A DNA stretch of 64,000 nucleotides, taken from assembly GCA_963790095.1 (NCBI GenBank), contig CAWBNO010000011.1:62001-126000 (forward strand), given 5' to 3'. The translations under genes were made by a program, and so were the position numbers. Positions 37,132 to 45,380 of this stretch are shown piece by piece. This stretch comes from JAAXQD01 sp963790095. GTDB lineage: Bacteria; Desulfobacterota; Desulfobacteria; Desulfobacterales; UBA11574. Under the pieces are notes generated by a model that saw nothing but the letters and a program-made list of their open reading frames with translations, searched no databases and was not told where the DNA came from. How positions within the stretch are numbered: position 1 is the first letter of the stretch; each line of letters opens with the position of its first letter.

Positions 37132-37395
37132 ATCGATTGATCGCTTCGCCAGAGGTTTGCTGCCGAACGCTTTCAGCTGCGTTAGGTTGGAGGATCGCTT
37201 CGCTTAAGGTTTGAGGCAAGAGATTAGAAAAACAGAAGTTTATTTTCCCCTCACCTTCTAACTTTCTCATCTTTTCGAGTAGGCAGGAGCCTACCAAGGC
37301 TGTAGGAAGACGTTTGTTTTCTCTGTTTTCCGCCTGCTTTCGCGGCGGTGCCACAAGATCTCTTCCATACCTCAGTTGCTCTCCTGCCCCTCACA

Positions 37396-37428
37396 GAACC
37401 GGACAAGCAGCTTTCCCACATCCGGCTC
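37396..37428 (-). ncRNA. Group II intron domain V
   Basis: On the minus strand a 33-nt hairpin starts GAGCCGGATG, has the GGAAA-type tetraloop region and a 2-nt bulge region, and ends CTTGTCCGGTTC. GAGCCGGA pairs with TCCGGTTC. This is the catalytic domain V signature and lies 14 nt after the maturase stop, as expected. Confidence 0.85.
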
Positions 37429-37441
37429 CTCGGATCGTCAT

Positions 37442-38767
37442 TCAGTATGCCTCCGCCCTACGACATGGGTCCAGGTCTTTGCGGATTCTCGGTTTCGGCC
37501 ACTTTACCCAGATCAGCGCCTGGTTAAAGCTTGCCCAGGTGTACGCCCTGCGCTGGCTCTTGCGGTTAAGCCATTTGAGCAAAATCCGTGTCGTACGATA
37601 GACGTAGTAGCTGCACCTTTCCGAGTTGTCCGTTATGGCGTAATAGTTCAGGTGCCCAATTACACGGCGCCTGGCCACTCGCAGCATTTCACCTTTGCGC
37701 ATTACGCAGCGCGCCTTTATGGCCCAGTCTGTAAACTCACGCAGACTGGCTCCCAGCTTCTTGCGGCTGGTGCGACGCTTAAGCTTGAAGTATCCTTGCC
37801 GGGTCTTGCCACAGTAATGGGTAAAACCCAGAAAGGTGAACTCTTCAGGCTTGGCGCCCCGTTTCCGGGCGCTTTCTCGGGCAAAACGACCAAACTCGAT
37901 GCTGCGGGTCTTATCCTCGGCCACCTGCAAGCCAAAGCCTTCCAGCCGGTCCTCCAGTCGCTGACGAAATGCCCGCGCATCGTCCTGATACTCAAAACAG
38001 GCCAGAAAATCATCGGCAAAGCGAAAATAATGCGCCTCGCCCCTGGCCTGCGGTTTTACCCGTCGCCTGAACCACAGGTCCAATACGTAATGTAAATAGA
38101 CGTTTGACAACAGCGGCGACAAAATCGACCCTTGCGGCGTTCCCAGCTCGCTGGCCTTCACCAGCCCGTCTTCCATGATGCCGCTTTTGAGCATTCGGAT
38201 AATCAAGCGAATCACCCGCTCGTCTCCGATGCGATGCCGCAGAAACTTGATCAACCACTCGTGATTCACCTGATCAAAGAAACCTTTGATGTCGGCTTCC
38301 ACCACATAGTTGATCCGTTTGCGCTGGATCGTGCGACCCAGCGCATCAAGGCATTGGTGCTGGCTACGTCCAGGTCGATACCCGTAGCTGCTGTCTTCAA
38401 ATACCGCTTCGTAAATCGGCTCTAACGTCCGTTTCACCGAAGCCTCTACAATTTTATCTTCAAAATTGCTGATCCCCAGCGGACGACCTTTCGCACTGCC
38501 CGCTTTAGGGATATAGCTCCGGCGCTTGGCTCCCGGACGGTAACCCATCCGTCCGAGTCGCTCTGACAGCTCCTGAAGATTGCTCTCCAGATCACTGCCA
38601 TATTGCTGCTTGGTTACGCCATCCACTCCGGTCGCCTTGCCGGCTTCCAGACTGTCGTAGCAGGCTCGCAAATTGTCCACATCCGTGATGTGGTGGTACA
38701 GACTGGTAAATACCAGTTCCGGCTCGTTGCGCGCCTTTTCACCTATCCACTTCAGGTTCGTTGCCAC
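37442..38767 (-). CDS. ltrA: Group II intron reverse transcriptase/maturase
   Basis: 441 residues. RT blocks are in order: GVDGVTKQQY (RT1), RPLGISNFEDKIVEAS (RT2), VVEADIKGFFDQVNHEWL (RT3), GTPQGSILSPLLSN at 209-222 (RT4) and YFRFADDFL with the catalytic FADD at 250-253 (RT5). A maturase/X domain follows (WVKWPKPR end region). No HNH endonuclease motif is seen at the C-terminus, so retrohoming would depend on replication-linked target sites. The start is a GTG at 38767. The gene has no frameshift, so the intron may still be active. Confidence 0.93.
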   Translation of the reverse strand: MATNLKWIGEKARNEPELVFTSLYHHITDVDNLRACYDSLEAGKATGVDGVTKQQYGSDLESNLQELSERLGRMGYRPGAKRRSYIPKAGSAKGRPLGISNFEDKIVEASVKRTLEPIYEAVFEDSSYGYRPGRSQHQCLDALGRTIQRKRINYVVEADIKGFFDQVNHEWLIKFLRHRIGDERVIRLIIRMLKSGIMEDGLVKASELGTPQGSILSPLLSNVYLHYVLDLWFRRRVKPQARGEAHYFRFADDFLACFEYQDDARAFRQRLEDRLEGFGLQVAEDKTRSIEFGRFARESARKRGAKPEEFTFLGFTHYCGKTRQGYFKLKRRTSRKKLGASLREFTDWAIKARCVMRKGEMLRVARRRVIGHLNYYAITDNSERCSYYVYRTTRILLKWLNRKSQRRAYTWASFNQALIWVKWPKPRIRKDLDPCRRAEAY

Positions 38768-39424
38768 CGATTGTCACCCTTTGCATGATGTCTGTGTTGT
38801 CCCTTCCATGGTCGACTCACCGTGGGAACCTTCGCTCAGCGGGAATTAGCCGCTTCATCGCTAGGCCATTGCGGCTCTCCGGCTCCCATCACTTGCGACG
38901 CGGCCATCCCACAACCTCTTTTTACATTGGCTGTGGTACTCGGGTACTGCCATTGCGGATGATTCCCCAAGGGCACCTTGATCGTCGCTCGCCTGGTTAA
39001 CTGCCGGTCGTTGTGTGGCTCGATGCTGTCTTAGACCCCGGGGTGTCGACGCTGCACTCGTCATTAACGTGCCCGCCGCATGGCCTGCGCCCGGTGAGAT
39101 GGGATCGGCACGGTCCCAAAATTATGAGTTCTCGGAGCTACGTGTCAGATTCAGGGCTACACCCTTCACCTCGCCACACTCGCTTATCAGCCGTGTCGCT
39201 TACGCGACTCAACTTTACACTACCGGGCGGTTGACTACACCTTACCCGGGCAGGCCTGTGATCCTTGCGGATCATTCCTGCTCACCATCTTACCTTCTCA
39301 CATGCCTGCCTCCACATGCCTAAACCTCCAACCGCGCAGAGCTTTCCTCCAAGCATCACAAGATGATTTTGCACGTCCCGGTCAGGGATTTTCACGACGA
39401 AATGATTTTGCATCGGACGGCAGA

Positions 39425-39865
39425 CTACTGTCCTGTGAGTGTCGTTGAAAACGCCTCAGATGTTGCAGCAAGGGCGCTTCTCTCTTCCTGACTGAATTGC
39501 CGCGCCAATTCAATGGTTGCATCTGCCAAACGCCGCTTCATGAGACTGCGCAGCTCGTGTATTTTTTCAATTTGAAGTCGGTAGGCAGCTTCGTCAAATT
39601 CAGGTGCGGATAAAAGGTTCATGGCTTCTTTTCTTGCGTCTCGGAGCTGATGGTATGCATCCCGATTGTTCAGATGGACCCTTTGTATCGTTTCAAGAAA
39701 CAACGCTCCCTTGTCCTCGGGCAATTTGGACGCAAATTCTTCCACGGACTTCCGAACAAAGAATTCCTTATGAAAACGATGGGACACATCCCCAATGACA
39801 ACGCCGATAAGCAAAACGTTAAGGAGAAGTGAACTAAAAATCAGAATTTTAATCTTTTTACTCAT
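39425..39865 (-). CDS. Periplasmic heavy-metal sensor-like protein (CnrX/CpxP fold)
   Basis: 146 residues with an N-terminal signal anchor (KILIFSSLLLNVLLIGVVIG) and a long helical domain with ALFLETIQRVHLNNRDAY and RQFSQEERSAL. This is the Metal_resist/CpxP-like fold found with ECF sigma and anti-sigma genes, where it can sense metals or envelope stress. It overlaps the anti-sigma gene by 4 bp and is last in the minus-strand operon. Metal specificity cannot be inferred; no His/Cys-rich cluster is present. Confidence 0.75.
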   Translation of the reverse strand: MSKKIKILIFSSLLLNVLLIGVVIGDVSHRFHKEFFVRKSVEEFASKLPEDKGALFLETIQRVHLNNRDAYHQLRDARKEAMNLLSAPEFDEAAYRLQIEKIHELRSLMKRRLADATIELARQFSQEERSALAATSEAFSTTLTGQ

Positions 39866-40311
39866 AATACATCTCCTTCATAATTTAGAAAATCTTCCAA
39901 GGAGGTTTGGTATTGTTCGGCGGAAGCATTTCCCGACGGATTTGAAAAACCTATTGTAAATCCGATGATCAAAGAAAAAATGAGCGAAACTGAAACCGCC
40001 GCAAATGCACGCCTGGACAAACTGAATTCCCGAAGTACCTCCGAGAAGAACATGCCAAGCTTGCGCTGCGCTTTTTTCTTTTTAGGCAAAGCGGCTGCGA
40101 CAATTCGATCTGCCAGGTCTCTGCTCGGTTCTTCATACTTTCGTGTTTTGAGAACCCCTTCAAAGCGTTCCTCGTCGGCCACTAATTTCTGAAGTTCAGG
40201 AAAACGATCCAGTGTTTTCAGACCTGACAATCTTATGTCTTTTGGCCATTTACGAACATCAGCGCCATACATCAGCAGTTTTTCTTTGAACTGTTCAAAG
40301 TTGGTTGTCAT
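39862..40311 (-). CDS. Probable anti-sigma factor, one membrane segment
   Basis: 149 residues. The cytoplasmic part (FEQFKEKLLMYGADVRKWP) resembles short anti-sigma proteins in which the YGAD.RKWP motif is common. A membrane helix lies near 103-122 (AAVSVSLIFSLIIGFTIGF), followed by a short periplasmic tail. It sits between an ECF-like sigma gene (4 bp overlap) and the CnrX/CpxP-like sensor (4 bp overlap), the classic sigma/anti-sigma/sensor order. No zinc-binding HxxxCxxC (ZAS) motif is visible. Confidence 0.75.
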   Translation of the reverse strand: MTTNFEQFKEKLLMYGADVRKWPKDIRLSGLKTLDRFPELQKLVADEERFEGVLKTRKYEEPSRDLADRIVAAALPKKKKAQRKLGMFFSEVLREFSLSRRAFAAVSVSLIFSLIIGFTIGFSNPSGNASAEQYQTSLEDFLNYEGDVL

Positions 40312-40772
40312 CGTGAACCTCCGCCAAGATATTGTTTGACGTTGTGCTTCAATGTCGTTTTGGCACGCATAACGAGAGATTGCAGCGCTTTCACCTTCAC
40401 ACCAATGATCTGGGCCGCCTCATTATTGCTTAACCCTTCATAAAAGCACAGGTTAACCGCCAGCTGCTGTCTCTCCGGCAATTCGTGTATAAATCGCTCC
40501 AATACAGCCTGTTTTTGATGCACATCGAATAAGACGTCCGGCCCAGGATTTTCATCTGGGAACTCTATGTCTTCGGGTAAGTTTATCAACTTTTTCTTCT
40601 TGCGAAGATCCAAATTTAGTTTAGAAGAGGGTTCGCATTGCTTTTGCCAGACTTCCAAAACTTTGTAATTCTTAAGCATTTGCACTCGACCCTTGGCCCC
40701 TTGGTAATCCTTGAACCCTTTGGGGTGAAGATGGGCCAGCAGCAGCGTAAAAAATGATCCCGCGGGATGCAA
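40308..40772 (-). CDS. ECF sigma factor, region 4 intact, region 2 not recognisable
   Basis: As read, 154 residues from a TTG with no convincing ribosome site; ATG near 40679 (MLKNYKVLEVWQKQ) is another start. The C-terminal half is clear sigma-70 region 4: AVLERFIHELPERQQLAVN, then LSNNEAAQIIGVKVKALQSL. Only fragments of region 2 remain: EVWQKQ and LNLDLRKKKK resemble the 2.2 and 2.4 segments but are joined with the middle missing, and nothing in the other frames upstream supplies the rest. The operon may therefore have lost its own sigma function. Confidence 0.65.
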   Translation of the reverse strand: MHPAGSFFTLLLAHLHPKGFKDYQGAKGRVQMLKNYKVLEVWQKQCEPSSKLNLDLRKKKKLINLPEDIEFPDENPGPDVLFDVHQKQAVLERFIHELPERQQLAVNLCFYEGLSNNEAAQIIGVKVKALQSLVMRAKTTLKHNVKQYLGGGSR

Positions 40773-40916
40773 AAAGCGCCATTTAATCTAAAAAGAAATT
40801 CGTACTGCTAGTGTGGGACAGGTGTCTTATGACACACAATTGTATCATACCAACAGGTTCCATCGAATGGGCCATAATTTTATCGAGCAATATTATGCGG
40901 TTATGAATTAGTTTTT

Positions 40917-40933
40917 TTGGCACGGTAATTGCT
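40917..40933 (+). promoter_or_regulatory. Sigma-54 (RpoN) promoter
   Basis: TTGGCACGGTAATTGCT matches the sigma-54 consensus TGGCAC-N5-TTGCW at every fixed position, with GG at 40919-40920 and GC at 40931-40932, 10 nt apart. It lies about 80 nt before the start of the small protein at 41014. A palindrome GTGTC-TTAT-GACAC at 40822-40835 upstream could be an enhancer-binding-protein site. Confidence 0.85.
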
Positions 40934-41013
40934 TTTTTATCATTTAAGTTTTAATTGTCTGATAAAATTTCTCATTAATCATCTATCCAACAAATTTGGT
41001 AAAGGAGGTTACC

Positions 41014-41328
41014 ATGGAAATTAAAGATTATTGTTCAAACGTGGATATGGAACTAACGGTGTGGAAAGCAAAAATTTTTGACGTAATACGTAAAGCCGAT
41101 CAATTAGGATCCGGGGAACTGGAAAAAGTTCTTCCAAACATCCAAGACCTCAAGATGGTCATCACTGAATTGGAGGATAGGATTCATGGGCTCAGGACAG
41201 AATGTCCCATAGAGTGGACGCCCATAAGAGACGAAATTGAGGGTGTCAAGGGCAACTTGACCAATACCTATGACGAAGTCATTGATTACATCGGGGGAAG
41301 CGCCGCACCTGTAGACGTACCGGGATAG
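41014..41328 (+). CDS. Small helical protein of unknown function under sigma-54 control
   Basis: 104 residues from ATG 41014 (AAAGGAGG 5 nt upstream). No signal or membrane segment; the middle (KVLPNIQDLKMVITELEDRI) is predicted coiled coil and the sequence is acidic. I do not recognise a family. It is a complete transcription unit: a consensus sigma-54 promoter, a strong ribosome site, the gene and a perfect intrinsic terminator. That implies strong, tightly switched expression. It diverges from the sigma/anti-sigma operon. Confidence 0.8.
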   Translation: MEIKDYCSNVDMELTVWKAKIFDVIRKADQLGSGELEKVLPNIQDLKMVITELEDRIHGLRTECPIEWTPIRDEIEGVKGNLTNTYDEVIDYIGGSAAPVDVPG

Positions 41329-41384
41329 GCTTCAATAACATCATCGTGCCAGTTTCCTTAGGCCAAACCCCTATCTTATTCACT

Positions 41385-41425
41385 GTCCGATAACCTCTCT
41401 GTGAAAGGTTATCGGACTTTTTTTT
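41385..41425 (+). terminator. Rho-independent terminator
   Basis: A perfect 12-bp stem GTCCGATAACCT ... AGGTTATCGGAC with a 9-nt loop, followed by eight T. It ends the small sigma-54-driven unit 56 bp after its stop. Confidence 0.95.
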
Positions 41426-41640
41426 AATCAACATTCTATTTGTTTAGACTTCACAAATATTTCCATAAAGCAAATCCGTGTGTCTCGAAAAATTTCCATG
41501 GAATCGATCGTGAGGCTTTTTCCCTTTTTACTTTTTCTTTTGATGAAAATAGGATAAGATGACGCTTCAGTCCCACCCAAAATGGCTCTTTACGCCTTGC
41601 TCGGCGTTTCTGAAAACTCGGGAAGTTAGGAGGTGTTTCA

Positions 41641-41859
41641 ATGAAAACATGTAATCTGTCCGATTTTATGAAAGCGCTCACTCCCTGGCTTGACGATGAC
41701 TATATTCGTAAGGCCTACTTGGATGACAACGGACATTTTGTATTGTTGTTTACCGATGGCGTAAAAAATGTCTATCACATTGAAGATTGTGCAAAATCCA
41801 AATTAAAATCGATACTTGAAGACCTGAAAAAGAAAGGGGTTTTCGTCGAATCGACGTAA
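41641..41859 (+). CDS. Small conserved hypothetical protein
   Basis: 72 residues; ATG 41641 preceded by TTAGGAGGTGTTTCA, so the ribosome site is strong. No signal or membrane segment. It reads as a small alpha/beta domain (DNGHFVLLFTDGVKNVYHIEDC) with a helical C-terminus. I do not recognise a named family. It is 147 bp before the FAD oxidoreductase and in the same direction; whether it belongs to that operon is unclear. Confidence 0.7.
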   Translation: MKTCNLSDFMKALTPWLDDDYIRKAYLDDNGHFVLLFTDGVKNVYHIEDCAKSKLKSILEDLKKKGVFVEST

Positions 41860-42006
41860 CAAATTTGTTCGTAGCCAGTCGTAATTCAAGAATATATTCT
41901 AAAAACTCGAAGAACACACAAACAATTCATGAATACGCCGCTGAATCAGATCGATTTGGAGGCTGATTTCCCTGGTCCTCTGCTAATTTTGACAGGAGGA
42001 AAATTA

Positions 42007-43254
42007 ATGCGAATTGCAGTTATTGGTTCCGGCATTTCCGGTATGGTATCCGCATATTTGCTGAGTCAAGACCACGACATTGTTCTGTATGAGGCCAATG
42101 ACACCATCGGCGGACATACCAACACCATCGATGTATCCATCGAGGGTATTACCTATCCGGTGGATACCGGTTTTATCGTATTCAATGAAAAGACCTACCC
42201 GAATTTTATCAAATTGATGCGGTCGCTCGGGGTGGCCTGGCAACCGTCGAATATGAGTTTCAGCGTTCAATGCGATCAAACGGGGCTGGTTTTTTCCCCC
42301 AGCAGCTTGAACGCTTTATTTGTTCAGCGAAAAAATCTTTTTCGTCCCTCATTTTACCGAATGCTTTGGGATGCGCTTCGGTTCCGGCGTGAAGCGTCGG
42401 AACTCATTCGATCCGATGACTACAGTATATCCCTTCAGGACTATTTGGAACAAAAGAATTACAGTCATTTCTTCATTGAACATTTCATTATTCCCATGGG
42501 CGAAGCCATCTGGTCGGCGGATCCTGTCCAGTTCAGAAAATTTCCGGCAAGATATCTTGTAGAATTTTTTAACAACCACGGTTTTCTGAATGTACGCCAT
42601 CAGCCTCAATGGCTGGTTATCAAAGGGGGTTCGAGCCAGTATATCAGTCCCTTAATACAATCCTATAAAGACAAGATCCGTCTGAACTCGCCGGTTGCAT
42701 CGGTCAAACGATTCCCGGAAAAAGTCGAGGTCACCACGAAGGAAGGAGAAAAAGCCTCCTTTGATCAAGTAGTCATAGCCACTCACAGCGACCAGGCACT
42801 CCACATGCTGGCGGATCCTTCAGACCTGGAAAGAGAAGTATTAGGCACCATTCCCTACCAGGAAAACCTGGCCGTTTTACACACTGATAAATCACTCCTC
42901 CCGCCCAAAAGAACGGCATGGGCCAGTTGGAACTATCATATCCCCAAAGAAGAAAAAGGGCGAGTTGCGCTGACCTATGATATGAATATTCTACAAAGCC
43001 TGAAGGCAACGGAAGAGTTTTGTGTAACCTTAAACATGCCGGAAAAGATCCACCCGGACCGCGTTATTCAAAGCATCCTTTACCATCATCCGGTGTACGA
43101 CCCGAACAGTTTAAGCGCGCGCCGAAAACAGGACGAAGTAAACGGTATAAATCGGACCTATTTCTGTGGAGCCTACTGGGGTTACGGGTTTCATGAGGAC
43201 GGCGTGAACAGTGCTCTGTCCGTTTGCAAACATTTTGGGAAAACATTGTCATGA
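42007..43254 (+). CDS. FAD-dependent oxidoreductase (amine-oxidase/desaturase-like)
   Basis: 415 residues from ATG 42007 (ACAGGAGG 7 nt upstream). The FAD-binding motif IAVIGSGISGMVSAYLL is at the N-terminus, with GGHTNTIDV after it and a closing TYFCGAYWGYGFHEDGVNSA. This is the protein found next to DUF1365 and CFA-synthase-like genes in many proteobacteria, including the sigma-E/ChrR singlet-oxygen regulon of Rhodobacter, where genes of this type take part in making methylated and furan fatty acids. It overlaps the DUF1365 gene by 4 bp. Acting on membrane acyl chains is inferred. Confidence 0.88.
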   Translation: MRIAVIGSGISGMVSAYLLSQDHDIVLYEANDTIGGHTNTIDVSIEGITYPVDTGFIVFNEKTYPNFIKLMRSLGVAWQPSNMSFSVQCDQTGLVFSPSSLNALFVQRKNLFRPSFYRMLWDALRFRREASELIRSDDYSISLQDYLEQKNYSHFFIEHFIIPMGEAIWSADPVQFRKFPARYLVEFFNNHGFLNVRHQPQWLVIKGGSSQYISPLIQSYKDKIRLNSPVASVKRFPEKVEVTTKEGEKASFDQVVIATHSDQALHMLADPSDLEREVLGTIPYQENLAVLHTDKSLLPPKRTAWASWNYHIPKEEKGRVALTYDMNILQSLKATEEFCVTLNMPEKIHPDRVIQSILYHHPVYDPNSLSARRKQDEVNGINRTYFCGAYWGYGFHEDGVNSALSVCKHFGKTLS

Positions 43255-44036
43255 CAAAAAGCGCGATATATGAAGGCTCTGTAAGGCATCGACGATTCAG
43301 ACCCCGGCCGAACATCTTTCAATACCGGCTCTTTTTTATGTTTCTCGATCTAAAAGAACTCCCCACACTTTTCGACATTCATCCTCTATGGTCATACCAA
43401 CGATGGAACATTGCTTATTTTCACCGCAAAGATCATTTTGGCGATCCTTCTGTGTCCATTGATACCGCTGTTCGAGATCTTGTTCAAACGCACATTGGAA
43501 ACCGACCGGCCGGGCCGATTCGATTGCTGACCCACTTAAGATATTTTGGATATTGCTTTAATCCGGCCAGTTTTTACTACTGCTACGACGCTTCTGATAT
43601 TAGGGTCGAGACCATTGTGGTTGAAATCCACAATACCCCCTGGGGAGAGCGCCATTGTTATGTATTTGGTGATAACCAAAATGAACACCCCGTTAATCAT
43701 TGGCGTCGATACCATTTCAACAAAAATTTTCATGTTTCACCGTTTATTGATATGGATATACAGTACGACTGGCGATTTCGTGTACCCGGAGACATAATTC
43801 ACGTTCATATGATCGATATCGAAAAAGGTAAAAAGCTGTTCGATGCAAGTCTGATGCTGAAAAGGCAACCCATCAGCCATAATAAATTGACCCGGGTGCT
43901 GTTGAAATACCCGTTAATGACCATGAAAGTGACCACAATGATCCATTTTCAGGCACTGCGTCTGCTGCTGAAAAACACCCCATTTTTTACGCATCCCAAA
44001 AAGAAATCACTGCCACATAGAGGAAATAATCCATGA
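43251..44036 (+). CDS. DUF1365 family protein
   Basis: 261 residues from ATG 43251, overlapping the oxidoreductase stop. SAIYEGSVRHRRFRPRPNIF then YRLFFMFLDLKELP are hallmarks of DUF1365; RYFGYCFNPASFYYCYD is the conserved centre and NKNFHVSPFIDMDIQYDWRF the C-terminal signature. Function is unknown, but it is nearly always between an FAD oxidoreductase and a CFA-type methyltransferase. It also overlaps the next gene by 4 bp. Confidence 0.92.
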   Translation: MTKSAIYEGSVRHRRFRPRPNIFQYRLFFMFLDLKELPTLFDIHPLWSYQRWNIAYFHRKDHFGDPSVSIDTAVRDLVQTHIGNRPAGPIRLLTHLRYFGYCFNPASFYYCYDASDIRVETIVVEIHNTPWGERHCYVFGDNQNEHPVNHWRRYHFNKNFHVSPFIDMDIQYDWRFRVPGDIIHVHMIDIEKGKKLFDASLMLKRQPISHNKLTRVLLKYPLMTMKVTTMIHFQALRLLLKNTPFFTHPKKKSLPHRGNNP

Positions 44037-45313
44037 CGGAAACATTCATGCCATACAAAGTATCTGACCTGGAATGTCTCAGGGAAACGTTTATCGACAG
44101 ACTGTCCCGTAGACTTTTTTTCGCGCTGATGAAAGATTTTAAGATAGGAAAACTTATCCTGATCGAAAAAAATCAGCAGTACCAATTTGGTCAAACATCA
44201 AAAGAGGTTTCTTTGAAGGCGACCATTCATGTGCATCACCCACGATTTTATTCGAGCACCATGTTTGGCGGCAGCATTGGTTCTGCCGAAGCCTATATGG
44301 CCGGACTATGGTCAACATCCCATCTGACCCATGTCATACGCCTAGTGATTTTGAATCAGAAAATGATGGAAAAAATGGACAAAGGATGGTCTTGGCTCTC
44401 TAATCCTGTTCATAGATTGTATCACTGGTTTCGACGCAATACCTTGAAAGGCAGCAAGGAAAATATCGTCGCCCATTACGACCTGGGTAACGAATTTTAT
44501 AGGCTTTTTTTGGATGAAACATTGACCTATTCCTGCGGCATCTTTGAGCACGAGAACAGTACGCTGGAATCGGCTTCCATAGCAAAATACGATCGAATCT
44601 GCCGCAAACTCCAGTTTCAGCCCGGGGACCATGTTATCGAAATCGGGGGCGGATGGGGCGGTTTTTCCATACATGCTGCAAAAAATTACGGATGTCGCGT
44701 GACAACCACAACCATTTCCGATGAACAGTATGCTTTTGCCGAAAAACACATTAAGGCATCTGGATTGTCCCATCGAATCAATTTGCTTCGAAAGGATTAT
44801 CGACATCTTGTCGGTAAATTTGACAAACTGGTTTCCATTGAAATGATCGAAGCGGTGGGCCATCAGTATCTGAATACTTTTTTTCAAATCTGTAGCCGCT
44901 TGCTCAAAGCGGACGGCATGATGCTTCTTCAGGCCATCACCATTGTCGATCAAGTTTTCGACGCTCACAAATGCTCGGTCGACTTCACTAAGCGGTATAT
45001 CTTTCCGGGCAGCTGTATTCCTTCAATCCATGCCATTATGAGTTCCATCGCCCGTATGACAGACCTGAAGCTGTTTCATCTCGAGGATATCACACCACAC
45101 TATGTTCGAACACTCGCCGAATGGCGAAAACGATTTTTCGATCACATCGATGACGTTCGTAAAATGGGATTTTCGGATGCTTTTATTCGAATGTGGGAAT
45201 ATTATTTTTGCTATTGCGAGGGGGGTTTTGCGGAAAGATATATCGGTGATGTTCAAATGCTTTTGACCAAGCCCATGTGTAGACGGGAACCATTGGTTCC
45301 TCCTCTGGTCTGA
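44033..45313 (+). CDS. Cyclopropane-fatty-acyl-phospholipid synthase-like methyltransferase
   Basis: 426 residues. N-terminal CFA domain, then NIVAHYDLGNEFYRLFLDE and the SAM motif VIEIGGGWGGFSIHAA (201-216), EQYAFAEKHI, and SIEMIEAVGHQY. These match Mycolic_acid/CFA synthases, which methylate or cyclopropanate unsaturated acyl chains of membrane lipids. In this gene context (FAD oxidoreductase, DUF1365) the homologs methylate unsaturated fatty acids rather than form rings, so 10-methyl or diene/furan products are possible. It ends the three-gene plus-strand operon. Confidence 0.9.
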   Translation: MTETFMPYKVSDLECLRETFIDRLSRRLFFALMKDFKIGKLILIEKNQQYQFGQTSKEVSLKATIHVHHPRFYSSTMFGGSIGSAEAYMAGLWSTSHLTHVIRLVILNQKMMEKMDKGWSWLSNPVHRLYHWFRRNTLKGSKENIVAHYDLGNEFYRLFLDETLTYSCGIFEHENSTLESASIAKYDRICRKLQFQPGDHVIEIGGGWGGFSIHAAKNYGCRVTTTTISDEQYAFAEKHIKASGLSHRINLLRKDYRHLVGKFDKLVSIEMIEAVGHQYLNTFFQICSRLLKADGMMLLQAITIVDQVFDAHKCSVDFTKRYIFPGSCIPSIHAIMSSIARMTDLKLFHLEDITPHYVRTLAEWRKRFFDHIDDVRKMGFSDAFIRMWEYYFCYCEGGFAERYIGDVQMLLTKPMCRREPLVPPLV

Positions 45314-45341
45314 ACAACGCACCTACCACATCTCTTAAAAC

Positions 45342-45362
45342 ACCCTTTGCAATTCAAAGGGT
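45342..45362. terminator. Possible bidirectional hairpin between convergent genes
   Basis: ACCCTTTG-caatt-CAAAGGGT is a perfect 8-bp stem between the CFA-like gene (+) and the DUF1295 gene (-). There is no long T run on the plus strand (only a few mixed bases), so termination strength is uncertain. Confidence 0.5.
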
Positions 45363-45380
45363 TGAGAGTCCTACAACACC

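Larger units (their letters stand above)
37345..39390 (-). mobile_element. Group II intron (boundaries approximate)
   Basis: A reverse-transcriptase/maturase gene (37442-38767) is preceded on its own strand by ~600 nt of structured, non-coding, GC-rich RNA sequence (38768-39390) and followed by a convincing domain V (37396-37428). That order, RNA domains I-IV, ORF, then domains V-VI, defines a group II intron on the minus strand. The 5' GUGYG end and exact exon junctions were not identified. It sits between the efflux operon and the sigma/anti-sigma operon, in no recognisable gene. Confidence 0.8.

Noticed and set aside
37376..38095. 239-codon plus-strand frame opposite the intron reverse transcriptase
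   Set aside because: Antisense to the RT motifs and domain V; no homology.
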